From the NCBI GenBank assembly GCA_004802705.1, contig SGPL01000431.1, positions 1 through 28,568 of the forward strand: DNA of 28,568 nucleotides. The letters are read 5' to 3'. Source of the DNA: Bondarzewia mesenterica. Lineage: Eukaryota > Basidiomycota > Agaricomycetes > Russulales > Bondarzewiaceae. The position numbers and the translations under genes are program-made. This document shows, one piece after another, positions 19,293 to 28,568 of this stretch (position 1 is its first letter; each line of letters begins with the position of its first letter). The notes under the pieces were generated by a model. The model made no database searches. It saw only the letters and a program-made list of their open reading frames with translations, and had not been told where the DNA came from.

Positions 19293-20883
19293 ATGGGTGT
19301 CCAGCCGCGACGGTATATTGTCAAAGTGACCGCAGTCGGCGGCTTACTATGCCTTATCTCCATCCTCTACCTTTACTCCAGCGCCTCATTCCGAGATAGC
19401 CTTCCGTCCTTCGATTCCCTCTTTCCAAGCGGCCGTGTCCGCGCCTCATGTACACCGGAGGCGTGGTCTCAGGGTAATTGGTCCTATCGGCCCCACTTTC
19501 CTAATGCAAACTTAACACTTACCGATCGGACGGAGGCTTTCAAATTTAATGGGCTTGAGGGATGTGCGAGCGACAGGGAGTTCTGGTGGCATCTCGGTGT
19601 CGATAGAGAGGAGCAATGGGATCGGTTCCCCGTAGTGATGGACTACGAGTGGGTTCCAGGCGATGAGTGCAGTGGTGTGCGGTCATTGACTGGTGCCGCA
19701 CTCGTCAAGGATCTAGTTGAAAGGGGAGGATGGCTCGTCCTCGGAGGTGCGGTATCGTTGGTAGTATCCTTATTTATCCGCTTACAATCCTGTCCTAATC
19801 CACAGATTCCATAACGGAGAATCACTTCTTTTCTCTATCATGTACTCTCTTCCCCCACGTCCGAGCAACGCCAAATTATACGGAAAACCCCTACTTTGAT
19901 CGCGCGTGGGCACAGAACCTCTATCTTTCCCCAAAATCCCCTCTGCTCGCGACGTTGAATCTTCCACCCGGCTTTTCCATCGAAGAAACCCCACTCGTTA
20001 CCTTCCGGCGTGTCGACCTCCTCCTCTCTCAATATGAACTTGAATCTCTGCACCGCTCTCGGAACCCATCGCTCTACTCTTTCGATTCCAACTTCACACT
20101 TTTTTAGTGAAGAAAAGTTTTGGTCGCTCAGTCCCTCGGAGTATATGCCTTTGTTTACCTCGCCCCTCCCGCAAGCGCGGTATGCGACACTGATTGTGAG
20201 CACGGGAGGACACTGGACCACGACAGTGTTCGGCGGGCTGAGAAATGAGAGTAGAGCGGAAGAGGGTTATGGAATTGATAGCGTGCTCGAGCTTTTCAGG
20301 CAAGGTATAACAGAGTGGGCGGAGGATGTGCAGCGGGCATTGGAAGAGGATCGGAGAATACAAATGAGGAAGGCGCTTGCTGGGATGGTTGGTGGCAATT
20401 TTGCCAACCACATTGGCGGTGATAGCGGGAGGAAAACATCGGGGAACTCGAATGATGGCGAGAAGCCCGTGGTGCGTCAAGTCGTCGTGCGCGCCTACTT
20501 GCCTGGGCACGAAGATTGTCGCAATATACAGGAGCCATGGGATGAGTGGCATCCGTACAAATGGAACTGGTATAATTGGCCATGGATTAGTGATATGAAT
20601 TCCATCTTCCAGGTGAGTCGTTGATCTTCTTTCATCTGTTTCGAAAGCCTACAACATCCACTCTACATCGTTGACTTCGTCAATTTTACAGGATATCTTG
20701 TCATCCTCTTCATCATACCCTGATATCCATTTCCTTCCTATCGACCGGCCAGCCCTCCTTCGCCCTGACGCCCATGCGACGGGCGATTGCTTGCATCTCC
20801 TGACTGGTACAGGCGTACTTGAGGGCTGGACCCATTATATCTGGCACTTCGTCACACGAGAGTTGCCCGGACGTATCCGTTAG
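19293..20883 (+). CDS. Type II membrane SGNH / PC-esterase-like protein (CAS1/TBL-related O-acetyltransferase type), with a frameshift
   Basis: Three exons (19293-19746, 19806-20612, 20692-20883) encode about 483 aa. Near the N-terminus lies one hydrophobic anchor (VTAVGGLLCLISILYLY, about 12-28), so the rest probably faces the Golgi lumen. SGNH features: block I GDSITEN at about 151-157, a STGGHW motif mid-protein and a C-terminal DCLH (D452, H455) after RPDAH. This order is that of PC-esterase/PMR5-Cas1 proteins, which add or remove acetyl groups on cell-wall or capsule polysaccharides. The exact substrate here is unknown. The frame breaks at a T6 run (20100-20105). Five Ts would keep NFTLFSEEKFWSLSPSEY continuous, while six give an immediate stop. 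An intron ending in this TTTTTTAG is possible but would remove protein-like sequence. Confidence 0.8.
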
Positions 20884-21477
20884 AGATCTACTTACATTTG
20901 GAACTGATTGTATTGACTATTCACAAAGCCGGACAGAAATTCTTCTAAGTATACCAATGCTCCAAGTAAACGCTAGTCGGGTCTCCTGCATCATCAGTCG
21001 ATTCGTTGGATAGTTCAATGATGCATTGTTGACCTGGCTTGTTTAACTTTCGACGCTTTCCAAGGTCTCCCCAGTGCCCTGCATAGAATTGCCTTCAGCC
21101 GGCCTCCGTCACTAGCACTTTGCTCGCATATGCCTCCATTTGACCAGCTGCGATTCGGTAATCTCATATGTAAGTAAGTATCCGTGTCTGAGTACGGAGT
21201 CTTGACGGCTCAGACCACAGGTACGTCGATCCTGAGGTCGAAGGAATCATGTAGCTCGTCTAAATATCTGTGGTCTGGAGTGCACAAAATGGCATCTATG
21301 TACTTGTGGCCTGGACGCCGATGTTTTTCCCCTCGAAAGACAAGACTGAGACAGCGGCATAAAATAACTCGAGAAAAACATGCTACAGATCACGTGCCAG
21401 TAACTTGGGCGGTGACCAGCTTGGTGTCGCTCTGCCTTGCCCTGCCCTGCGGCCTCATGTTACACTTTCCCTCCTAC
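20884..21477. other. Intergenic, upstream of the Sec2-like gene
   Basis: No recognisable gene. An in-frame open stretch precedes the chosen ATG of the next gene (back to about 21184) but has no conserved content. The pyrimidine-rich 21435-21475 is a likely leader. Confidence 0.4.
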
Positions 21478-23173
21478 ATGCCTCCTCCAACATCATCTCG
21501 AGCCCTTCCAAAACGTTCGGACAGTCTCCATGCACCAATTAAAAACTCACAACTATTCGCTACCATCGATGATGAGATGCGCGACTGTAAGCGCGTCGAG
21601 ACTCACGGCCAAGAGGAGGATTTGAGGGAGGCTTTAACTCGCATGATGTTGAGAGTTGAGGAGCTGGTAAGATTCTGTTATCCGCATTGACCCATTGAAA
21701 TTTTACTATATTCCATTCATCAGTGCTCTCTATTGAAATCATCATACCAGGCGAATTCTGACGTTGAGACTACTCTGACCTTGGCGCAATCGAATCTCAA
21801 GCTCGCATTCGCGAATAATGAGATGCTTGAAGATGCGCTTAGACGGAACTCCTTATCAAGCGACGTTGGCTGGCGCCGATCTTCTCGTGAAACGTCTCAT
21901 CTTCCGACACAGCACGCATCTTCACAATCGCAGAGGCCAAGCCTCGATGAGGGCGACCATGGTAGAAAGAGTTTAGAATCTCCTGACGTCGAGAACCCAC
22001 CCCCAAGTGCTGCGACTCCCTCTACTATCTCGCCTTCACAGGATTCTCGCTTCTTTCGGTTCCGTTTTTCCAGCGGACGGACGACACCGACGCAACCTCA
22101 TTCACCCGATACTGTTAATAGACCCCTTCCTAATGGTACAAGGTCGCCCAGTTTGGGTCCTACCAGCCACTTGACATCTGCATCATTGCCATCGCTGCTA
22201 CCTACCCAACCTTCTCACGAGAAAGAGCTGGAGGAGTTGCGGGCCAAGTTGAAGGATGAAAATCAGAAGTATGAGAAACTTGTCACGGAGAAGAAGAATT
22301 TGGAGAGCGAGCTGGAGAGCTTGAGTCAAGCATTGTTTGAGGAGGTGGGTCGCAATTGTCACCAGCAATCGGTGTCGTTCGTTGACCAGGTATATTTCTT
22401 ACCTGCAATCGTGTCTATTGTCGTTTTGCGAACAGGCAAACAAAATGGTCGCCATGGAACGCATTAGACGCGCGGAGGCGGAAGAAGAGGCCAAGGAGGC
22501 GCATATGGAGAAAGAGGCCCTTCGTTCCGCCCTCAAATTAGTCGAAAGCGAAAATGGTCGACTGCGCATAGGCCCCATCGTGCATAGCACACAACAGAAC
22601 GACCACTATTCATCTGAAGGCGAGGAAGATGATCAAGTTGTTGCACGATTTTCTCATTCCAGATCATCATCGCGGATCGCGCTGAAATCGCCACCGCCAC
22701 AAGACGTGGAGAGCGGTCCATCGTCACCAATAGCATTCAGTCCACCCTTCACTGCCAAAGAGGAATCATCCTCAATCGACGGTTTTGAGGATGCGCCTTC
22801 GTCTCCTGCACCTGGCTCACCTGCACCTCTCTACGTGCCGCCACCCCACCTCACTAACTCACCGGAATCGCGCACCAATTCACCTCTGCCTCTTCCCCAT
22901 CCACACCGTCCTTCCCAGTTGCGCTCCACTATCGTGACGCAACAGGAAACTGAGGAGTCTGACTCTGATTCGATCCTTGGTCCCGCCTTACTTCGTGCCA
23001 GTAACAAGGAGCGGAACGGGATGGCTCATCCCCCTCCGGCGCCGCCACCTCCATCAGCTGCGGATGATTTCCCCAATTCACCGTGGTCACGCGAACCAGA
23101 AGAATCAGAGCATCGTTCGTTGACATTCACGCCGCCGCCTGATGAGCTGGACTCACCTTGGGCAGATCGCTGA
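21478..23173 (+). CDS. Sec2-domain protein, Rab (Sec4/Rab8-type) guanine nucleotide exchange factor
   Basis: Three phase-0 exons (21478-21666, 21751-22344, 22436-23173) encode about 506 aa. The signature is the Sec2p/Rabin coiled coil at about residues 218-302: heptads from EKELEELRAKLKDENQ, then LSQALFEE across the splice into ANKMVAMERIRRAE, the most conserved stretch of Sec2/Rabin8/GRAB. Family role: activates the exocytic Rab on post-Golgi vesicles for polarised secretion at the hyphal tip. An earlier short coiled coil (DLREALTRMMLRVEEL, AQSNLKLAFANNEMLEDALRRN) and long Ser/Pro-rich disordered regions flank it, likely phosphorylation and scaffold-binding zones. The tail has proline runs (PPPAPPPPS) and ends SPWADR. 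The start could be 21457 instead, in the same frame. Upstream exons cannot be excluded. Confidence 0.82.
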
Positions 23174-23717
23174 ATTGCTCATGCTTCCTCCTGCGTTCGT
23201 TTCATGTGGAGACTGTCTAAGCATTGGTTTGGTTTTCGAGAGGTGAAGAGACTTTGGGGAACTTGTTCGCCCTTCTTTCTTTCTCCGGTTTGGGTTGTTG
23301 AATGTATTCGCATTATTCAGTACGGTTGCATATTCTCAGGATCTCCTTCGTCTCTCCTGTCATGCTATTTATGCCCCTCCATCGATCACAGTTCCAAACT
23401 CCTTTCAATGTCGCATTTGTCTTGGCCGCGCAAACATCCTGACACTGATACATCAATGCCATGTTCTATACCATCTATTATGGGATGGATGAACCAATAT
23501 CCTTACTTGATTCTAAGACTGATCTTTGTTCGGGTAACACGTCTGCTAGCAGCGTCGCATACATATGTGAGAAGAAAGTTCACCAACTGCTGAATTTCAC
23601 GCTTAAGCCGGATGACTCGATGAGCGTGAAGATGGAGGTTATCACAAGATGCCAGATAGTGGCAAAGCCTGTTCACCCGTCTTTTCTGTTATCAGGAAGC
23701 CATAGGATATATATCTG

Positions 23718-23733
23718 AAAAAAAAACCCCCCC
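23718..23733. repeat. A9-C7 homopolymer junction
   Basis: Nine A bases run directly into seven C bases. This is unusual in otherwise mixed sequence. It could be a microsatellite, an insertion scar of a poly(A)-tailed copy, or a base-calling or assembly artefact. Confidence 0.6.
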
Positions 23734-24218
23734 TTGCGGACGATCGCGAGAATTGTCGGGAGATTTGAACTTGAACGACGTCGACGAGCTCAGCTGAAAC
23801 GAAATTGCTTCGTTTCGATAAACATTAAGCAGGAGGGTGGGTCGTGGGTGGACAGGAAGGAGCTAGATGTTGAAATTAGTGAGATGCACAGAGGGCTCAA
23901 AAACTTTGGAGCCCGAGGGATACCAGTAAGGATTGAGAGTGGACAAACCGGGGTGCAGAGTTGTGAACATGGCGGAGAACCTGGCTGGCCTAAAAATTGC
24001 TGGCATGGCCCATATGAAAGAAATCGTCTAGAAAGTGAGATGGAATACGCACGATTCTATGCAATAATCATGGCGGAGGCCATGGAAAAAATTGCTGCAA
24101 AGAAAGCTGACCTGCTGCCAGTGGTTCTTATCGAGTCTCTTGAATTTGACCGATGACGAGGAATGCTAATGATCCCTGTCACCGGGAACATCAAGCCATG
24201 AATCCGTCGGAACCATGC

Positions 24219-24280
24219 CAGATGTTGTTTGATTGGCTTAGAGGCCCTGAGCCCAGCCCAAGCCAATCAAACAACATCTG
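24219..24280. repeat. Perfect 21-bp inverted repeat (hairpin, 20-nt loop)
   Basis: Left arm 24219-24239 (begins CAGATGTTGTTTG) is the exact reverse complement of right arm 24260-24280 (ends AACAACATCTG). The 20-base loop at 24240-24259 is GC-rich, whereas the arms are not. It lies outside any gene, between the Sec2-like and MAPR genes. It could be the remains of a miniature inverted-repeat element, a structured RNA or a terminator-like element. No target-site duplication is clear. Confidence 0.8.
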
Positions 24281-24651
24281 ATACGTGATCACTGATCACT
24301 ATGGTGTGTTTACATGATTGTCGCAAATTCTTATCTGGATGTCCTCTGCGCGCTAAGATACGAGGATAATCTGAAACTAGTAGGATTGGACAGATCAGTT
24401 CCTCAATATTCGTGTACGAGTGTACCGGGTTACGAGGATCCTCGATGATGGCCCTTGCCAGCGCGGGTCTGATTATTATAGTCTTTTGAGTACGAACACC
24501 CCTTTCCCTGCCACGCACGCGAGGGACAGTCCTCATGAGACTATAGTGCTTACAGTCAACTAGCGTTCTCATTGAAGTTTTGCTTTTGGTGACCGGAAGA
24601 GGAACCGTAGACAGGATAGATGCGTTGCGTCGGCACGGCGATTGCCGCGCG

Positions 24652-25322
24652 ATGGCGTTTACTCTGAACGTGACGGACGCGCTTGTCTGGGGCCTGCTCC
24701 TGGTCTTGCCAGCCTCATTCTACCTCCAGGGCTACTTCTTCGCTCAGCCAGACTCGCCCTTCTCGTCACCCGAACCCTCGCCGCAGCCGGAGGAAAAGAA
24801 ATCAGAAGAGAAGAGTGTCATGCAGGCCGAGAAAACCGACTTGGCTCCCCCGAAGGACGACCCGTTCACTCTGGACCAGTTGAAGGAGTTCGACGGGTCG
24901 GATCCTTCGAAGCCTATTTATGTTTGCATCAAAGGTCTGTATGCTCGGATGTCATAATGCTTGCTAAGACATGTCTTAACGGTGGGATGTTCGCTGCGAA
25001 GGCACCGTGTTCGATGTTTCCCACAAGCACGACACGTATGGGCCGGGAAAGGCGTACAACCTCTTTGCGGGCAAAGATGCGTCCAAAGCATTGGGCAAGT
25101 CAAGTCTCAAACCAGAGGATGCCGTCCCGGATTATAGCGACCTGCCAGAGAACGAGATGAAGGTGCTAAATGACTGGCATAGTTTCTTCACGTACATCAT
25201 ACCTCGCACTTTCGTTGAGCTGTCCACTGACCTGTTTTTTTTTTGTTTACGCCTCGCATAGAAAACGATACAACATCGTCGGCAGAGTGACTAACCTGCC
25301 GCCGGCCGTAGCGAATTTGTGA
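24652..25322 (+). CDS. MAPR-family cytochrome b5-like haem-binding protein (Dap1/PGRMC-like)
   Basis: Three exons (24652-24934, 25002-25191, 25262-25322) encode 177 aa. An N-terminal membrane anchor (LVWGLLLVLPASFYLQGYFF, residues about 11-30) is followed by a Pro/Glu/Lys-rich linker and a cytochrome b5-like domain from about residue 71 (PFTLDQLKEFDG, YVCIKGTVFDVS, TYGPGKAYNLFAGKDAS). The two tyrosines of YGPGKAY match the haem-binding tyrosine region of PGRMC1/Dap1. The loss of the bis-histidine cytochrome b5 motif is typical of MAPR proteins. Family role: ER-bound haem protein supporting P450 enzymes such as sterol demethylase in ergosterol synthesis. Length and layout agree with fungal Dap1 homologues. 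Its splice sites are canonical. Confidence 0.92.
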
Positions 25323-25807
25323 CGGTCCCCGTCGCCTTTTCGTTTTGTTTACCTCTTCGCTATCGTTATTTCCGACGTGGATTACGGATAAAGTCTGTGT
25401 ATGATATGTTCTATTGGACCTTTGTGGAAAATAGACTGTGCTACGTGCTTAAAACTCGCTGTTGAGCTTTCAGGGTTCGTCATCAGGCGCATTCGTTAAC
25501 TTACGAGCAGGTGAATCCCTGCACATCGGTTTTCAAACGAGCTCTGCTATAATGCTGCAGGCTTGGGCGTAAATTCGGATGGTGTTCCACGTAACTCCAA
25601 TGGATTGGAAGATGTTTCAGGCTGTGTCAGATTGGCATGGCATACTGTTATGATCCATGAGCAATCGAGGGTGTCCAGACCAGTGAGTACAAGCACCATC
25701 CATCGAACCCGTATGCATGTCAATAATGTTGATGAAGAAGATGCAGGAGTTATGCCGGTGACACGCGCTGTACTTGAACACTCCTCTTTTTTTCAATTTT
25801 TTATGAC
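25323..25807. other. Intergenic
   Basis: 3' flank of the MAPR gene. An open frame on the plus strand at 25563-25829 has no recognisable motif. Nothing else is supported. Confidence 0.35.
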
Positions 25808-26252
25808 TCAGCTATCAGGTGCACCGTAGCGTCCATCACGTCCTTCTGTCAACGATCGCATGTTTTTGAGAGTAGGATTCTCACCAATGTGAGAAACAGC
25901 AATGACATCTCCTTTCGTCAGCTCCAGCCTGCACGGAGTACTTGGGATGAATAGTCTGTGACGCACTTGTGTGGGAACTTGAGGCACTGTGAGATTCGCG
26001 TTGCCCTGCAGTACACACATACTTCTGTGTGATTGAGGTCGACTCACATGTTCATCGGCAATGAAACTAAGACTGCCCTTGCTCTAGAGATACATCACTT
26101 GGTACATACAGCAGATGCGGTACAATATACCGTCCGTCTGAATGAATCGGATCCATGATAGCCGCATGGCAAGGGCCTCAGATCTGCATCAGAGCTCTGT
26201 AAGCAGAGTGTGCCATTTGTATGGCGTCACCACGTCTTCTCTGTGCATCCAT
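25808..26252 (-). CDS. Doubtful small spliced gene (unrecognised)
   Basis: Four minus-strand segments (26252-26234, 26183-26131, 26083-26048, 26005-25808) join at GT-AG sites with consistent phase into about 101 aa starting MDAQRRH. The product includes SLSFIADEHGNANLTVPQ and RLFIPSTPCRLELTKGDV and ends YGAPDS. The last intron (GTGAGT...CTGCAG) is convincing and the protein is of even composition. An upstream GTAAGT...TTAG intron-like unit on the same strand (about 26357-26398) hints at further 5' exons. No family is recognised. It could be a degenerate gene, because other frames also read in blocks interrupted by single stop codons. Confidence 0.3.
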
Positions 26253-27340
26253 CAGCCGAAGTTGTCTTTGGAGCCCTGGTCCTGAGGCCTGAGAGTTCGA
26301 CCAGGATACTGTCGAGGAGAATGAATCTCGTCATGCCAGATACATTTCATTTTCTAAGGCAAAGTGTGTTGCGACAATCTAACGTGGATACTTACCAGCT
26401 AACTGAGTAGAGTTATGATCCACTCTCCTCGACTGACCGGCATCATTCCCTCTTGTTCATGCTCAAAGCTCGAAACACTCGCATGAGATCGTCCATCAGC
26501 CTGCTTTAATTCGCAAAGAACAGGCATCAGTTATTCTGCGACAGGTGAGAAGCCAAATACAAATGTACTGGCCTTTGCTTCAACTTCTGCCTTAGGTAAT
26601 TATACGGAGGTTGACTGATACAGCTATCAGCATACACACCTGTGATGCAGCGTAACCTTTGCTTCTCCAGGGAGACAATGCATACAGCAGTGTAGTTTCT
26701 CCTGAGTGCTGTGTTACAGATGGATTGAACCAGAAGCTCGGGCTTGTGGGGGGCCGCGGGAGGTCGCCGGATTCAGTTTGCACAATACCCTTGCGGCGCA
26801 AAAAATGCAATGCGGGGCGTTACGCGCGCCCATCGACATCACTTGTCATGACGCTCGGACGGTTTCAAGCTGCATCAGCATGCAACGGGATTTTGAGCGG
26901 CAGATAGCCATCATATATCATACTTCTGTACTTCCGATGATTAGCATGCCTGCTGTTGGGATAAGCTTGCATGTGTTTGAGTAGGAACCTGGGGCGCCAT
27001 CGTTGCAGATAAAATAAAACTGTACACAGGAGCCTTTCAAACACGAAGAGGGACGCAAAAAGAAAAATTGAAAACCGTTTGAGGCGCAAAGACATTGACT
27101 GTTTTTGGGGAAGCCGGTGAGTGGCTGTGTGTGTCTGTGTTTGGATTAGAAGGAAGTGAAATGATTTGTTTGGCTGACTGGACCCGTACCATCCCCATCC
27201 CCTTCCTCTTTCTCGCTGCCCCCACCAACGCCGCGCGTTTTCTCTTCTGCTGTCTCTTTTTCCCCCCTGACGTCCTCGCTCCTTTACTTATAATTATCCA
27301 AATTTCACTGTCCCTTTCTCCCCTGTACTAGCGCTCAAAA
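26253..27340. other. Intergenic, promoter of the canonical G-alpha
   Basis: No supported gene. The last 150 bases are strongly pyrimidine-rich (27190-27330: repeated CCCC, CTCTT and TTTCCCC tracts), the expected basidiomycete transcription start zone, followed by TAGCGCTCAAAA directly before the ATG at 27341. Confidence 0.45.
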
Positions 27341-28568
27341 ATGGGTTGCGTTCAGTCAACCGGTATCGATGACGAGGCCAAGGCCCGTGAGTGTTATCTT
27401 TTCTCTCTCGACGCCCACATTCCTTATTTTTTTTTGGATAGGCAATGACGAGATTGAGAACCAGCTCAAGAGGGATAGGATGATGGCGAAGAATGAGATC
27501 AAGATGCTGTTGTTGGGTGCGGGAGAGTCTGGAAAGGTATTATCCTCGATCACTGACTCGCTCTCTGTGTCTGACCGACTCCATCTCTTTCCAGTCCACT
27601 GTGTTGAAGCAAATGAAGCTTATACACCATGGTGGATACAACGAACAGGAAAGAGAATCTTATAAAGAAATCATCTTCTCCAACACCATTCAGTCAATGC
27701 GTGCCATTCTCGAGGCCATGCCAACCCTCGACATCTCCCTCTCACCCCAGAATGACGCCCGTCGCGCCGTCATCCTTTCTCTGCCACCACAAATTGAGGG
27801 CGACGTTCTCCCTAACGATGTGTCAGACGCCGTTCGTGGGCTCTGGCGCGATCCTGGTGTCAAAGAGGCCGTTCGACGGTCCCGAGAATTCCAGCTTAAC
27901 GACTCCGCAGTATACTATTTCAATTCGATGGACCGCATGTCCGCGCCCGGATACATGCCAACCGACCAGGACATTCTCAGAAGTCGTGTCAAGACGACCG
28001 GTATAACGGAGACGACGTTCAAGGTCGGCGAGCTCACCTACAAACTCTTTGATGTTGGCGGTCAGCGGTCAGAGCGGAAGAAGTGGATCCACTGTTTCGA
28101 GAACGTCACTGCTCTCGTGTTCTTGGTCAGTTTGAGCGAGTACGATCAGATGCTGTACGAAGATGAGAGTGTGGTATGTACCGGTTTTGTTGAACGATTG
28201 CTCTGTTTGCTTAGGTCTACGCTAGAACCGTATGCAAGAGGCCTTGACCCTCTTCGACTCGATATGCAATTCGCGGTGGTTCGTCAAGACGTCCATTGTA
28301 AGTGTCCACCTACTGGCTTAACCTGGCGATACTCACACGGCCTCTTTCAGATCTTGTTCCTCAACAAGATTGACCTTTTCGCGGAAAAACTTCCCCGGTC
28401 ACCACTGGGTGATTATTTCCCTGATTATACTGGCGGCGACAGCTACGACGCCGCGTGCGAGTATTTACTTCACCGGTTCGTCAGCCTAAACCAGAGCGCG
28501 GCAACAAAGCAGATTTACGCACATTATACTTGTGCAACAGACACCCAACAGATTAAATGTACGCTCCC
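27341..28568 (+). CDS. Canonical Gi-class heterotrimeric G-protein alpha subunit (3' end beyond window)
   Basis: Exons 27341-27386, 27442-27536, 27595-28173, 28226-28297 and 28351-28558; the next donor (GTACGC) starts at 28559, so roughly the last 25-30 residues are missing. Every family hallmark is present: MGC start (myristoyl Gly2, palmitoyl Cys3), P-loop GAGESGKST, switch I arginine in [10 protein letters not shown], switch [14 protein letters not shown] with the catalytic Gln, NKID, and TCAT in the last exon seen. The second intron splits the P-loop between GK and ST. Role: relays signals from seven-TM receptors, in basidiomycetes pheromone or nutrient receptors, to effectors at the plasma membrane. 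It contrasts with the divergent G-alpha at 1435-3805. Its class (pheromone or cAMP branch) cannot be fixed without the C-terminus. Confidence 0.96.

Larger units (their letters stand above)
23174..24651. other. Intergenic spacer with hairpin and homopolymer junction
   Basis: This stretch of about 1.5 kb has no supported gene. A 140-codon frame on the plus strand ending at 24156 lacks an ATG near its start (the first ATG is at about 23883) and resembles nothing known. The spacer holds an A9C7 homopolymer junction, an 8-bp stem (GAAACGAA...TTCGTTTC, about 23798-23818), the 21-bp inverted repeat at 24219-24280 and a GATCACT direct duplication at about 24287-24300. Confidence 0.45.

Noticed and set aside
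23380..23490. Cys-rich string resembling a RING/zinc-finger start
   Set aside because: Only one CxxC pair is present, and the spacing of later Cys/His fits no zinc-finger family.
23734..24156. 140-codon open frame on the plus strand
   Set aside because: It begins with TTG, not ATG; the first ATG is about 50 codons in. No motif, leader or intron supports it.
1..28568. tRNA or rRNA genes, CRISPR arrays, transposon genes
   Set aside because: I looked for B-box-like tRNA motifs, repeat-spacer patterns, and transposase or reverse transcriptase motifs on both strands and saw none.

Overview
The window reads as nuclear DNA of a filamentous basidiomycete, most likely an Agaricomycete. Genes are packed on both strands and cut by many short GT-AG introns (mostly about 45-90 nt). 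Starts are preceded by pyrimidine-rich leaders. The protein set is typical of mushroom-forming fungi, including a divergent G-protein alpha subunit of the kind expanded in that group. No prokaryotic operon, CRISPR array, tRNA, rRNA or intact transposon was seen. Exon coordinates are my own splice reconstructions, checked for reading phase and for family motifs.

Left part (1-11.2 kb). A possible gene tail sits at the edge. It is followed by a divergent G-alpha (1435-3805, +), the ribosome-assembly GTPase NOG1 (4365-6922, +) and, convergent with NOG1, a cytosolic-type Xaa-Pro aminopeptidase P (about 7749-11172, -) with an unusual proline- and serine-rich N-terminal extension of about 250 residues. 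Single ambiguous bases (N) cluster almost entirely in the aminopeptidase locus and fall in introns or at third codon positions, as expected if two haplotypes were merged.

Middle part (11.2-19.3 kb). About 2.5 kb without a convincing gene leads to an MFS sugar transporter (13747-16932, +). This gene has about 27 exons, including micro-exons of 5, 8, 12 and 13 nt, and one extra T that breaks its frame. A Cre1-like palindrome and a TATA-like box lie upstream. Two small, unrecognised spliced gene candidates follow (17418-17964 and 18271-18895).

Right part (19.3-28.6 kb). In order come a type II membrane SGNH/PC-esterase-like protein (19293-20883, also with a one-T frameshift), a Sec2-domain Rab exchange factor (21478-23173), a spacer with a perfect 21-bp hairpin, a MAPR/Dap1-type cytochrome b5-like haem protein (24652-25322), a doubtful small minus-strand gene (25808-26252) and a canonical Gi-type G-alpha (27341 to beyond the window end).

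These genes do not form one pathway. They are independent housekeeping, signalling, transport and secretion genes. The most interesting biology is the pair of G-alpha genes in one window. One is fully canonical. The other lacks the lipid-anchor residues and the catalytic switch II glutamine and has an enlarged helical domain. I did not find a convincing undescribed multi-gene system.
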